Of a stretch of 64,000 nucleotides of DNA, positions 45,537 through 57,760 are shown piece by piece. Below the pieces are notes generated by a model. That model had not been told where the DNA came from. It was given only the letters and a program-made list of their open reading frames with translations, and searched no databases. Position 1 is the stretch's first letter. Every line of letters begins with the position of its first letter. The position numbers were made by a program, and so were the translations under genes. Source of the DNA: Dendrocalamus latiflorus (Eukaryota > Streptophyta > Magnoliopsida > Poales > Poaceae). The stretch spans positions 27,148,449 through 27,212,448 of the forward strand of contig CM029670.1 in assembly GCA_017311315.1 (NCBI GenBank). Reading direction: 5' to 3'.

Positions 45537-46020
45537 AATTTCTCAATTTACCATCATTTTATGGTGACATCTCTTTTAATCCAAAATAAACCTGAACTTT
45601 CAAATCTTACCAGCAGTCTGATCCTTTGTTATCAGCTGCAGTTTTAATAAGTTACCATACTAAGTTCAAAAATTATCATTGCTTTTTAATTTAAAAGAAA
45701 TTTTAAAAATTACCGTAAGTTACAATATTTAAAGTTACCATCTACATTTTTTTAAAGAAATTATCAACCGAAAAACCGTTTCTCCACTGTTGAGTCGTGA
45801 TGGATTGCTTTTAAGCAGAAAAAATGCAATCATCTATAGTTTTAATAAACTACCATCCTATGTTCAAAATTGTCATCATTTTTTTTATCTAAAAGAAAGT
45901 TCAAAAAATCACCATCTGTTGCACCTTAAATTATCATCTATATTTTATTGACAATTTACCGTCCTAAGTTCTAAAATTACCATCGGTTTGGGAATTTGAA
46001 AAGTTCAAACAATTACAGCC
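45537..46020. repeat. Degenerate TTACCATC repeat (right part)
   Basis: It continues the pattern of 34860-35179 beyond the Tat insertion: TTTACCATC, GTTACCATA, AGTTACCATC, CTACCATCC and similar words at irregular 25-70 bp spacing. Confidence 0.72.
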
Positions 46021-47950
46021 AGTTACACCAACGCTACCATATGTAAAATTTAAAAAAGTACAAAAATGCATAGTTTACAATCATTTCACTAGACTGTAGA
46101 TTAGGTAAAAAAGTTCAAGCAATCACCTTTAGCTCTCTGGTCCATTGAATAACCATGTGAACCTACTTTTGGACCAAGTACATAAGTTGTGCATGGATGA
46201 TGCTCCTTCAAATGATAAAGAACAAAACCCAATTCCCAAAAAATTAAACACAGCAAATAAAACTGGCCTCCAGTCAATATCTATATGGTCGGCTCAATTT
46301 GTTCTGTGATCCATCTGTCTTTAGTGCCCGGGCATTACCACACGCGAGATGACGTCTTCCCACCTTCCCGCGTCCGCAAAAATCATACTCGGTCGCAGGT
46401 CGCAACACGCTAAGATGATCGGACGGTTGCGTACCTGGGTGCATGACAAAGCAATGGTGCGCCTAGTCGCGCAATAGCTTTTCCATTCTTTCTTTTGCAG
46501 AAAAGTTCAAGTCTCAAGCTACCTTTTGTTTGCTCAAGAATCATATTAGACCAAAATGTTGGCACCAACTTATTAGCTAGCTTTGGTACCATACATGGCT
46601 TCAGTTTTGCTTTTGATAAACGAATGAATGACGGTGAGAAAAAAATATCAATTTAGGATCCGTGTAGAATTGCGGTGTGTTCCAGAAAGCTCCTTTTGCG
46701 AGCTGTGACTTTTAGAAATCGATTTAGGACCATAACAATCAATTGACTAGTGGAGAGAATAATATCTTCATCTCTATCATCAGACGATCATATCAAACAA
46801 AGACAAGACAAATTGCACAACCACAGCATCATATATGAAATCAAGAAAAATAAAATGTTGATACAATTATTCAACCTGGACCTTTTTGTGCAAGATAGAA
46901 ACAGGTACAAATTAAAGAGAGTGACTCATTGGCTAGAAATAGGTACAAATTAAAGGGAGTGACTCATTAGCGATTGGAGAAAGAAAGAATCATGCAAGGG
47001 ACAGTCCCAAGTACATTCCAGCTCTGCCAGTTGGAAAAAAGGCGAGTGCTTGCGGGCGATCGTGCGTGTAAAAGTCTAAAGGAGAGTATATTGGTGATGC
47101 CATGACTCACCCATGCACCAACAGTGATGTGAATTTACTATGTCATCATCATTAAAATATGTTCGTTGCCATTTCACTTCAATTTCCAATATAATTGGAC
47201 CAAGTTAACCTACCCTAGTGGCAATCGTGCTCGTCACCATTCGTCACATGAAAATTTGAGCCATTGAGTTATCACATGACAGCCCCGCTCGTTTCGGTTT
47301 CAGCTTCTGTCTTCTGGCTTATTTTTTATTATTCATAAATTTCATCTTTTTGTGAACTTTTGGCTTTTTTGAGCTTTTTTTGCCGGTTCTTTTTTCCCGT
47401 ATTTGTTTGCATTATACGTGATGGGCTAATATGTTTTTTCTATTTTTAATTTTTTTTAAATTTAATTATGCTAAATAAGTCTCTGTCGCTACAGTGTTTT
47501 TTCAGCCAGCTACAGTGCTTTTGATCCATATCCCAAATGGTGAAAATCTAATTAACGAGCTTTCTTTGTGTGGACCCCTGCTAGATATCTAGTGGGGAAA
47601 AATATTTTGTTCCATCATTTGACGAGGATTATCTTCGGTGGCAAGGTCAGGGTCATAATAAAAGAATGTTGACCACAGAAGATGGAAGCATGGCACTGAG
47701 GGAGGAGTGGTCGGTTGGTTGGATGGATGATTGGTTACATTACATGCACTACTACTCAGGTGCATGTTGGGTTGCAAAGCATCTTGCAAGGTGGGCATGC
47801 ATGGAGCTCGATCCCATCACAGATCGTGGAGGATTTGGTGATGGCGATCGGTGCGTGATTCAGTTCCCATCCGAACATGGATTAGAAACTCATCAGGACC
47901 CTCGTCCCAGCGATGTCAACTCGTTATCAGTGTTGTTATATTGTCCACAC
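46021..47950. other. Intergenic, possible MITE debris
   Basis: AT-rich sequence. The segment 47285-47600 (GTTTCGGTTTCAGCTTCTGTC, then CTACAGTGTTTTTTCAGCC and CTACAGTGCTTTTGATCC) looks like a hAT-type MITE fragment, but I cannot define ends. The 121-codon ORF at 47666-48031 has no recognised feature and runs into a microsatellite. Confidence 0.4.
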
Positions 47951-47951
47951 A

Positions 47952-47984
47952 TGAGAGAGAGAGAGAGATATATATATATATATA
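47952..47984. repeat. (GA)n(TA)n microsatellite
   Basis: AGAGAGAGAGAGAGAG followed by TATATATATATATA. Confidence 0.95.
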
Positions 47985-48558
47985 GTAATGGCGATATGAT
48001 GTTAAATTTGCCAATAATTGACCACCAATGAAAAGCTATTCCTTGACTATTAGATATCATGGCTAGCTATTAGATATATATGGATCAACAGCTGAGATAT
48101 TTAATCTCCTAATATAATTGCATGGCTAATCATCACGGGAAATTGCCAATTTCTTATATGGTCGTGATCTCACTCCTTCAATCATCTTGTCAGACAGTCC
48201 CAAGAGACATGGCACTACTCTGGTTGCAGTCGTTGAAGGCTACATGAGAGGTGCGCCATGTGGATGTTGTTGCTGCAAGTAAAAGGAATTAGTCCCAAGT
48301 TCTCCATTATGTTGTGGTAATTGATTACCTGTTAAATCATGTCGTAGAGACTAAGGAATTGTCGGCAGATATGATTAGTATTGCTAAAGAATCGTGTTCT
48401 CGCTTCTGACATAACCATCTTGGAAGGGTGAAATTAAAGCTGATAATGATATTCCTTCCTTTTGATGTGTGAAACGAGGAGCAAAAACCAAAACTTTTTT
48501 TACTAATCGTTGGAAATATAATACATGCCCGATTCCATATTCTCTTCACACTAACACA

Positions 48559-48601
<43 letters not shown>

Positions 48602-49388
48602 TATTTTTATATTGATATTAACTAGCTCCTTACCCTCATGAAATAGGTAAAATAGTTTCACTAATTTGATATTATAATAATGTTCATTTCACACATATAG
48701 GGTGAGTTCTTTTGGACTATGATTTATAACTTATGGTTGAAATTTTTTATTTTTTGACTGCTCGAGAGAGGCAATACGCAGAGAAAAATAATTGCATGTA
48801 ATTTTGGTTGATATTGCTGAACTCGGTACAATGATTCTACAATATATCTATAGATCTCACCTTAAAAACACACTGTTTAAAAGTTAGTTACTATAGCAAA
48901 CATAAGCCAAAGCTTAACCTAGGTCAAAATGAATCCACCTATATTATACGATAGTTAAATTATGGTCTACAAATTAAAGATCACATCTCCTCGTAAAAAA
49001 ACACAAGCATGAGGGAGATTCATATTCGAAGTGGTTCCAAGAACAAAGAGAATTTGGCAAGAGCATTTATCTTCAAACGTAGTAGATTTTTATCGAAAGA
49101 TCATCGTGACAACTAGCAAATCTCATTACATAAGAAAAATATGTATCAATTCTGCTCATTTATTATTCCGTACAGATACAAATTTGTAAAAAAAAAAGTG
49201 TTTTTTTGAAGTAGCATCATATGTAATTCCTCCTGAAAACAATTAACATATATACAATACAACCCATCTAGCAAGGTAAAAGTTAATGATTTTGAAAATT
49301 ATTCCCCCTAAGGTTGTAACACAGCTGCCGTGGAATGCCGGGCCATCACATGACTTTAGCGAGACACACACAGTGAAAATATAAAAAA
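47985..49388. other. Intergenic; (ATT)n tract and possible MITE
   Basis: An (ATT)n run of about 14 units lies at 48560-48601. The segment 48705-48955 starts GGGTGAGTTCTTTTGGACTA and ends with AAAATGAATCCACC, weakly inverted, so it may be a MITE. No gene is recognised. Confidence 0.4.
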
Positions 49389-49777
49389 TGGGGCTTCCCT
49401 ATCTCCCTCTCCCTATTCCCCTCCCTGTTCCCTCAATCTAAACCACTCACATTTCATCCAATGGCTAGTTTTTTTATATTTTCACCATTTGCCCATCCAT
49501 CATAAATAATAAAAAAATACAGAAAAAAATAAAATTTATTTTTTTATTATATTTTTTTACAGAAAAAAATAAAATTATAATTTCTGTAAAAAAAACTTAT
49601 AATAAAAAAATAAATTTTATTTTTTCTGTATTTTTATTTTTTTCTGTATTTTTTTATTATTTATGATGGATGGGAAAATGGTGAAAATATAAAAAAAACT
49701 AACCATTGGATGAGATTTGAGTGATTTAGATTGAGGGAATAGGGAGGGGAATAGGAAGAGGGGATAGGGAAGCCACA
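49389..49777. repeat. Foldback element, about 190-bp arms
   Basis: The left arm starts TGGGGCTTCCCTATC and the right arm ends GATAGGGAAGCCACA. Long blocks are mirrored: TTCCCTCAATCTAAA with TTTAGATTGAGGGAA, and CCCATCCATCATAAATAAT with ATTATTTATGATGGATGGG. The centre near 49583 is A/T-rich (ATAAAATT repeats). By eye, identity between arms is around 90 percent. It could be a MITE or a hairpin RNA locus. No clear target duplication is visible. Confidence 0.88.
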
Positions 49778-51239
49778 TTCCCTCCAAGGAAGCATCCACG
49801 ATGATTCCTCCAAAAAAAAAAAAGAGTCCCATATGTACGAAGACCCGACCTCCATCTAACATCATTTTTTTCTTCTCCCTAAAAAGAGTACCATTTTTGC
49901 TTGTAAATATGGGGTTTTATTCCATTAGTTATTCCTGTCATATGTTATATCCATAAGTGCATCTTAAAATGTACATTCAAGTTCCTGTAGTTGCTTGCAA
50001 TCATAGTCCAGTAGAAATAACTATAACAAACATATGCCTATTGTGGTGCTGCTATATAAAAACATCGAATATAGCGATATTTATCATTGATATTTTCTTA
50101 AATTAGGTGAAGCTCTCTAAATGTTGACTATTATATGTCGGCCACAAGAAAATCATGTGAGCATATTTGTCGTTAAAGTACCTTTTGTAATGTATAATTT
50201 TGTTGTACGTTTTTTAATAAAATACTGATAAGCAGTAGTGATCAAAGTTGCATCGTGAAGAATATGCAATGTTTTGCACTGTAAAGAGTGCTGATTAACA
50301 TTTCCAGCTTGTCTTTTACTAAGGTTATTTATACGAATTATCCATGTCCCAAAAATACTTAATAATTCTCCTCTTTTACTTTAGAGTTTGTATCTCATGA
50401 CGCAAACAGGGCACAACCATATAGAAGCCACTCCTAGAAAAAAGATAAAATAAGAATTTCTATATCCCAGTTTACCATGAGAAGGATATAAAAAAGTGAA
50501 ATGCAAAGCAAACAAGATTTTATATAAAAAAAAGGTTGTGGTAGCTAGTGGCAGTACATGATATCATCATCATCACACATAAAAGGGAAGCTGTCCTTGT
50601 GTTTGGACTATAATTGGATAGGGATGTACATGTGTATGTTGCACTAGGTCTAAGCTGACGAGGAACGCACAAACACAGCAGAGGCTTTTGAGTGCGTTCG
50701 TGATTGGTAAGGTATAGATCTCTGCTCTAGTAAGATATATTAGTAGATTCATTAACAAGTGTATGTGTGTAAATATATGTGAGTGCGTGTGCGTTCTCCA
50801 TAGTACCTAAAAAAATAGACAGCTATTAAGGGGCACCGCAGGATTAGACAAACCTGCTAAGACCTTATCTCTCTGTGGTCATGGTTGTACTCACCCAAGT
50901 GACCAAGATATCTTCAACCTATCCCTTTCTTTTTCATCGTCATACAGAAAGTCTCATGATTGCCTACTCCTGTTAATTCACAGCTTAAGATCCTTTGTGG
51001 ATATGTACGTACTTGATGGCCTGCACTTTCACGGTGTTACATGCTTAAACGCGCGATATACCTACAGTGATCATATGTATTGGCTCTAATTTATACACAC
51101 ACGATATAGGAAACTGAACATCCCCAATATGACATACATAGGGGATCATGATATTGGGATACAGATAAATTATACTAGCACAGATTAAAAATTTTCACGT
51201 AAAACATATATTATTACTACAAGAAGTGCAGTGCAGTGG
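49778..51239. other. AT-rich intergenic, nothing recognised
   Basis: I see no repeats with definable ends and no convincing ORF. A 61-codon minus ORF at 50573-50758 is likely chance. Confidence 0.5.
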
Positions 51240-51797
51240 AAGTAGAGTTAAGGTGGCAGGTTTAACGTAGTGCGCATCAGTATAATGGAAGTAGTCGATC
51301 GTTCTCTGGCCAACAGTCTCCTCGTTTCGATCGTCCCGATCAACGCCGCTGTCGTAGCAGCACCTCTACCGAAATCCACACGTCTAGAGATGGAACATCG
51401 TGCGTCAGTATGCAAACACCAGCGTGCACAGTAAGGGTTATGAGAGGTTGCGACTAGGATTTCGATAGGAGTATCTCGGGACCTCAGCCCCGGCGCCTCC
51501 TTTATATAGCCTTCAATCATATTATTATCTGATACATCCAAATATCGTATCCAACTCAGAAAGCCTCTGACTAGTTCTTTATCTAATACAAGTAGAGATC
51601 ATATCTCACTCGGAGAGCCTCCAACCAGATCGAATACAAGTAGAGATGGTATCTCACTCGGAATCTATCATCCGGACCATATCATTTCAACCCGTTAAGT
51701 GTGTGACCCTGTAGATTCATGTATATTTGGCCATGGGCCAAAAATTCATTTTCATTCTATAAATCGGTAACGGTCCCTAGTAGAATATAACAGCTCT

Positions 51798-51879
<82 letters not shown>

Positions 51880-52150
51880 TCATATCGGACAAACCTATAT
51901 AGTGCTTATATACCGATCTGTTTGCCTCACAATACCAGATCAAATTCAATACGAGAAGCGTACCATCCTATGATAACTTGATCATTCACTCGAACCTGTA
52001 GTGCATGGCAGTTTTGATTGACTCAACAATATTTGGCATGGCTATGCACTTCCTTAATCCAATCACATCAAGAGGACCAGAGATATCTCTCCCATTATAT
52101 ATAGGAGGGGCAAATTTCATCTTGATTATTCGCATTCCTCCGTATGTTTT
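51240..52150 (-). repeat. LTR-like sequence, minus strand (tentative)
   Basis: On the minus strand a GGCTATATAAAGGAGGCGCC segment (about 51495-51515) resembles a TATA box with a GC-rich transcript start. Upstream of it (51580-51660) are two imperfect copies of ATACAAGTAGAGAT...TATCTCACTCGGA, like U3 repeats. An (AT)n run at 51801-51875 interrupts it. No internal element domains are found. It could be a solo LTR. Confidence 0.3.
51801..51875. repeat. (AT)n microsatellite
   Basis: Uninterrupted AT run of about 75 bp. Confidence 0.97.
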
Positions 52151-52724
52151 ATAGTAAACTCGAAATCTACATTTATGTCCACACAGTTACGGAGTAGTGT
52201 TTAACAACCCAAAAGTAAATTATTACACATATAAGAAACTATAAGGATCTCAGATCTAAAGATCATACATACACTATATATGAGACCAACTGATGATACT
52301 TAAGAATACAATAATTCCCGCAGCGTCTCATGATAGGTCAATCCAACACCATATTTTTTTAGCATATGTCCACATTATTAATTTGATATCTCCATATTCA
52401 TGATCTGTAAAACATGAGCATCAATCAATACATGTGCTGATATATAAATCATAATTGCTCCACATAATGATATAAGATTAGGGATAATTTAAAATAACAT
52501 CAAAATATGAATAAAGAGTTTCACGAATAAGTCTTGATCAATATGAAAGACATTTATTAAGGAATAAAATAACATATTATTTAAAAGATCATAAATATAG
52601 AAGTGATACAATCATCTTCATGATCGCCTTTAAGGCATATCACTAACAGATGAACAATATAATGTTTGTCATAGAATGGACACAATGGGTGCTTCTAGAT
52701 TCCTATGTACGTACACCAGTATTA
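52151..52724. other. AT-rich intergenic, nothing recognised
   Basis: No element ends or ORFs are seen. Confidence 0.5.
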
Positions 52725-54209
52725 CAGGGGCGGATCTAATATAGGGACATGAGTATACATATGTACACCTAAAATTTCTGGCAGAAAACCTAATATATAG
52801 TAGGCATATTAGGTGTATATACTAGTAAGTGGGCTCAAAAATATGTATTTCAACTTCCTTGTCTATTTTAGCTCGTCCCGCCCACTCCCTCTCCCAATCC
52901 TCCTCTATCCCTATGTGGCCCAATTGGCAATATAGGCCCAATCGCCCAAGGCCCAATTGCCCCAAGGCCCAAGCAAACATCAATCACCATGTCGTACGCC
53001 CCTCGTGTCGATGACTCCTCTATCTCCATGCCCTAACTTTCTCTGACTCTCTCTCTCTCTCTCTATGATCCCTCTCACTCTCTTTGTGGTGGCAGCACAA
53101 CTTGCAATGATGGACGGGGCAAGTGCAGGCCGACAAGGAGCGGGGCAGTGGATGAGCACCGAGCGGCCATTGACACAAGCAACGGGTAGGTGGCGGTTCA
53201 AGGAGCAGCGTGCGGCAGGGCAGCCCTTTGGCCACAGCAAGTGTCGAGCCGGGGATGGAGGGTGCGACACCAATGACGCTTGGCGGGTCTAGGCAATAGC
53301 GTGTGATGGGCCACGGAGCAGTGCAAAAACAGCATACAATAGTTGAGCATTGACATCGGTAGCCACACAGGTGAATTTCATTCTTGTTTCCCAAATCTAA
53401 AATCCCCAATTCACTAATATGTCAGTGTTATGTTGATTTGTAACCGGTGAATCGTGATTTTTGAAATGTAGACTGTAGAGCATTCAAAAATGAAGAGGAT
53501 CAAGATATTATCAAGTGAATCATGATTTTTAAAATGTAGGCTTTAGAGCATTCAAAAATAAAGAGGATCAAGATATTGTCAATGCTATTGATCTTATTTA
53601 TTTGACAAAGTCTCAATTGATGTTATTGTGAAAGGATGATGGATAGGAAACTTTTCTTACATATGTCACTTCTTTTTGTGTGAAGCATGGTATTAAAGTT
53701 GCTAAAATAGATGGTTTATATAAGCCAGTTACAAGATCTAAAGGGTTCTTCAAAAAAGATAAGAATCTACATCATTTCCATGTTGAAATGTTTTAAGTGT
53801 CATTGAAAGGCAACTTCGAGAGCTTAATTATAGGTTTGATAAGGTAAACACAAATTTGCTTCTATGCATGGCATCATTGAATCATGTTGATTCATTTGCT
53901 GCTTAATCTTACTAGTAACAACTCACCTACAACTGCTAGTGTTAAAAGAGTATTTTTTTTATGAATTATGTGAAGAATAAACTTGGTTACATTCTTGAAA
54001 AGGAATTTTTTGTGCAAGTTAAGAATGAAGGAACTTGAGTTAGATTGTAATTTTCTTAATTATTTTGTAATCTCTCTATTTTAGGAGTTGTCTCTAGTAA
54101 GAACAATTTATACTTTATATTTTTGCTATTGTGAATCTTTATATTTTACATTGAATAATATTTTTGTAACTCCGAACATTCATCCTAGAAATCCTTAGAT
54201 CCGTCGTCG
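52725..54209 (+). mobile_element. hAT-type DNA transposon remnant
   Basis: The left end CAGGGGCGGATCTAA (52725-52739) resembles hAT terminal repeats of grasses. The right end near TTAGATCCGTCGTCG (54195-54209) is a decayed inverse of it. In between lies a hAT transposase pseudogene (53460-54045), and the 5' part (52850-53400) is GC-rich non-coding sequence. No 8-bp target duplication is visible, so the right limit is uncertain. Confidence 0.55.
53460..54045 (+). pseudogene. hAT transposase C-terminal pseudogene
   Basis: Plus-strand frames read FKNKEDQDIVNAIDLIYLTKSQLM, FCVKHGIKVAKIDGLYKPVT, VIERQLRELNYRFDKVNTNL and LLCMASLNHVDSFAA. Then, after a deletion, they read TASVKRVFF and MNYVKNKLGYILEKEFFVQV. 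This is the order of the plant TTF-zinc-finger hAT transposases ending in the dimerisation domain. Frame changes, stops and a missing middle segment make it dead. A tandem duplication of about 75 bp (53445-53515 and 53516-53580) repeats the GCATTCAAAAATGAAGAGGA region. Confidence 0.78.
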
Positions 54210-55456
54210 GGTCTCTGTAGTTGAATCGGGGAGACCATAGAGCTAATCCAACTTGAAGATTCTTCGAGATCCAAGAGTGAATTAGGTAGTGATTTATCCA
54301 GGTTGGATATTGAAGATGGTACTACTATCGGTACCTATGGGTCGTTCTGATGGGTCATGTAGCCCGCACTCCTCGTATCTCTTACGCAGCCCATGTAACA
54401 CATTACACCCACTTTTCTTCCCACCTCAGCCCTTCTCATACAGGCCCAAAGAGGTAAAGATACAAACAAACTCCTAACCTTTGTTCTCTTTCTCATCTTG
54501 TGGTTATCTGTGTGGGAGGCAGCTTCGGCCTTCGAGTGGTGAGTGGGCGGAGGTGCAGGCTGCAGAGGCGAGTGACAACCGACGGACGCAAACTACGTAG
54601 GCGAGCGACGGTCGGTGGACGTGGTGCCATGAAATGACGGCAATCATGCGTAAGGCAACGTGGGGTGCAAGGTGAGCATGTGGCAGCGCGGACGAGCAGA
54701 GAGGTGTCACGAGCAAGCAGGTGGTGACATGGCAAACATAGAGGTAGGGAGCGGGCGGCGGGAAGGGAGCAGCGCGGTAGCCAGGAGGGAGCGCGGTATC
54801 AGGAAGTGAGCAGCACCAACCTATCATTATCGTCATCTCTCCAGATGTAGGTGTGCTCCGCCCCACTCCACTTATTTTTTTTCTTGCTCCTCTTTGCTCT
54901 ATTCTGCTCTGTTTTGGCTCCAGTTCTTTCTGAAGCTTAATATTTGCTTTCTTCGTTTTTTCTAATAGATGCTGTATAAAAATACAATATTTGCCTTAGG
55001 AAATAAGTAGTTAGTTGAACCCTTATTACATTTGTTTACGTTCTAATTTTTGCTATATATATTTTGCTCTATGGTAGGAACATATAATTTCATCTTAGAT
55101 GGACGATTTTTGTTGACGGGGAAAAGAGCAAAAAAAGCATGATCAATAAGATATACAACTGCCATTAATCTCTATAATTTATTGTTTAATTTGTGTCATT
55201 ATACTCGTCTTATGTTGCCTATTTTCTAATAAGAAATAATTACTAGTAGCAGCTCACCTGCAGGTGGACCCACCCCATGTCACGGAGAGAAAGCGGCCAG
55301 AGGAAAGCACACATCAAACAGAAAATTCTACGTAGTAATCTCCAAGTTGATTTCCTTTCCTTTTTATCTGCAATATTATCTCCAACAAAATCTCCTAACA
55401 GCTCTGTAGAGAACGTAACACAATAGGGCTCGTCTTTAGCTTCGGATTCTTTTCCT
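54210..55456. other. Intergenic, no gene recognised
   Basis: This includes a purine-rich GC segment at 54520-54830 with chance ORFs on both strands. AT-rich sequence follows. Confidence 0.45.
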
Positions 55457-55579
55457 TGTACGTGAAACGAACAGATCAATCTTCTGATCGATCTTTAATT
55501 TCTAGCTCGCAGCGCTCATCTCCTGCTCGTTCCACGCATGCAGCATCAGACACAGCAACAGCCTCCTCATCCTTGGCTT
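55457..55579 (-). pseudogene. Possible host exon, 3' half, split by copia-3
   Basis: On the minus strand an open frame reads ...KDEEAVAVSDAACVERAGD, then ERCELEIKDRSED and a TGA at about 55486-55488. The same frame continues upstream across the copia-3 insertion into 62998-63050 (MQSALDEQSEVHVEKESVTE). The acidic composition and the open frame through the insertion site suggest a real exon. With only about 53 codons it could be chance. I do not recognise a family. Confidence 0.35.
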
Positions 55580-55823
55580 TGTTAGGAAACCTGGACTCTA
55601 TCCAGAGTCCTGATCTAATTGGGCACCCCACCGTAGACTATAAATAGGGACCTAGACCCCCCTCATTATGTACCCCCGATGCAATCTAAAGCAATAAAGA
55701 AAGACCAGGAGTTCTCTCTACCTCTCTGTGTTCAATCTATTATTCTGTGATTCTGTGATTGATACGTTCTTGTTTTAAGCAGAGGAATCGCTCGGACTGG
55801 TCTCCAGCGTCGGTTCCTCAACA
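55580..55823 (+). repeat. 5' LTR of copia-3
   Basis: TGTTAGGAAACC ... TTCCTCAACA. Near the start GGACTCTATCCAGAGTCC is a perfect hairpin. A TATA box (CTATAAATAGG) is at about 55638, and an AATAAAG polyadenylation signal is near 55694. Confidence 0.96.
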
Positions 55824-57760
55824 CGTTATCAGCACGACTTCGCTCCGGTGAACGAGAGAATCATCGAAGCACAGATTGATTTTCTAGATCGCTTTTGAAT
55901 CTGTATTTTCTTTTCGCGTTCTAGATTGAAATTCTACGGTGCAAATCCGCCCCAATCTACCGCGAGCAGACTTGAAGTCGCCGGCACAATGCCGATCGGT
56001 AGATTGTGAAACGGGGTAGATGTTGATTGCGCTGTAGAACGATGCAAATCCGCCCTAAATCTACCGCGAGCAGATCTGAAATCGCCGGCACAATGTCGAT
56101 CGGTAGATTACGAAAACGGGGTAGATGTTGATTGCATCATAGATTGGAAACAAATTTTGCATGGTGTTGGCTGATCCTGCATGATCACAAGCACAAGATA
56201 ATATATGCATTATTTCCCTGTTTAGTTCTGCACAGCATTACAGATTGAAATTTCGCATCTTCTTTTGCTCTGCATGACATTGCATCACACGAAAAAAAAC
56301 CACTGTCGTGCCCGCATGCACGCTGATGGCCGCCGGCCGGCAGCCGGCCGGGGAGTCCGCACGGCGTCGCCGCCCGCCGTTGGCCCCACCATGCTCGCGC
56401 CCGCATGCGCCTGCGCAAGCGCCGCCCGCGGCCCCACCTGGTCCCGGCCACTCCCGCCCCGAACGGCGCCGCATGCGCACCGGCCCTACGCGCCTGCACG
56501 CGCAAGCTCCGGCCAGAAGCCGCCGTCGCCCCCCGCCCACGGCTCCTCCGCCTGTACGCACGACCGGCGCCGCCAAGCGGCCGCACCGCCGGCCTGAAGC
56601 CTCTATGCGCCACTGGACCCGTGCCTGCCCTGCGCCCGTACGCGCCCGGCCGGCCACCCCGCGCCTCCGAGCCGCCGCCTCCCCGCGGCGCCTCTTCCCG
56701 TGCGCCGCTCGCAGTCGGCACCTTCCCGCGCACCACCCGGATCGCCGCCGCCTTGCGCCATGAGTCGACCCCGCCGCCTCGCGCCTCGCGTCGGCCCCGC
56801 ACGGCAACGCTCGGCCGCTGACCGGCTTCCCGCGCCGCCCCGAACGGCGTTCCCCGCAGCCGCCGACTCCCGGTCCCGCCGCGCTCTGCATGGCGCTGCC
56901 GCCGCCGTCGGTCCCGCCGCGCCCCGCACGGCGCCGCTACCGCCGGCCGGTACCCTCTGCCCGCCCCGCTTGGCCACCGGCCTACTCCTCACTTCGCCCG
57001 CACAAGCCCACGCTCGGGTCTTGGCCGCCGCCACGAAAAAAGATGAGTAGGGGAAACCCTACTCACCGTTGGGTGATGCCGGCCGGGTGGGCCAAGCGGA
57101 CGATGGGCCGGAAGCCAATAAGGGCCGGGGGGAAATGGGCCAACGCGGGCCAAGCAGGCCGGGGGGGGCAAACGGGCCGGGCGGGAGGGAATGAAAAAAA
57201 AATGAAAGGGAAGGAGTGGGCCGGCGCCGAACATTTCATGGAAAAGCCCTCTGTTTCTCGGGTTATTACCTAAAGGCCCTAAAATTTGCATTTAAGTCCC
57301 GAATTTTGCAAAATAGGCCTCGTGATTCCGAAAATTGCGAATAAGCCCTCAAATTTACGAGCGGGTCCAGAATTTTACAGAAAACCCCTCGGTAAAAAAG
57401 AAAATTGCGCAAATTTTTCTCTGAACTGAAATTTTGCGTAGAAACCCCCAGAAAGTGCAAAATTTGCTGAAATTTCATATTTTAGCATAAAAGGGCCTCG
57501 GGAATCCGATTTTTGCATCAATTTTAGCATTTGAAGCTTATTTATTTCTGCCATTATTATTCCCTGTATTTTCTGTATTTATTTACTGTTTTGGTTAATT
57601 GTAATTGCTGAAAATTGCTTTTAATCACTGAAATTAGCAGTAAAATTATAGAAAATGCATAGAAAATTCTGAAACATTGCGAGAACCTTTTGTACTATTT
57701 ATTTACCTGCAGTGAATTATTTCGTGCATGTCTACCAGCAGTAGACTTATACACATTTAG
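55824..57760 (+). other. copia-3 leader with tandem duplication and GC-rich block
   Basis: After the primer-binding site, about 103 bp are tandemly duplicated (GCAAATCCGCCC(C/T)AAATCTACCGCGAGCAG at about 55942 and 56043). From 56300 to 57050 the sequence is extremely GC-rich and full of CCGCC, with long stop-free frames on both strands. None resembles a known domain. From 57250 to 57490 'ccctaaaatttgca'-type phrases recur at 30-40 bp. Nearly 2 kb is long for a copia leader. Confidence 0.7.

Noticed and set aside
47666..48031. 121-codon plus-strand ORF
   Set aside because: Ends in a GA/TA microsatellite, no recognised motif, no support for transcription.
56185..57273. Several ORFs of 100-217 codons on both strands
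   Set aside because: Caused by extreme GC content. Arg/Ala/Pro-rich with no recognised domain.
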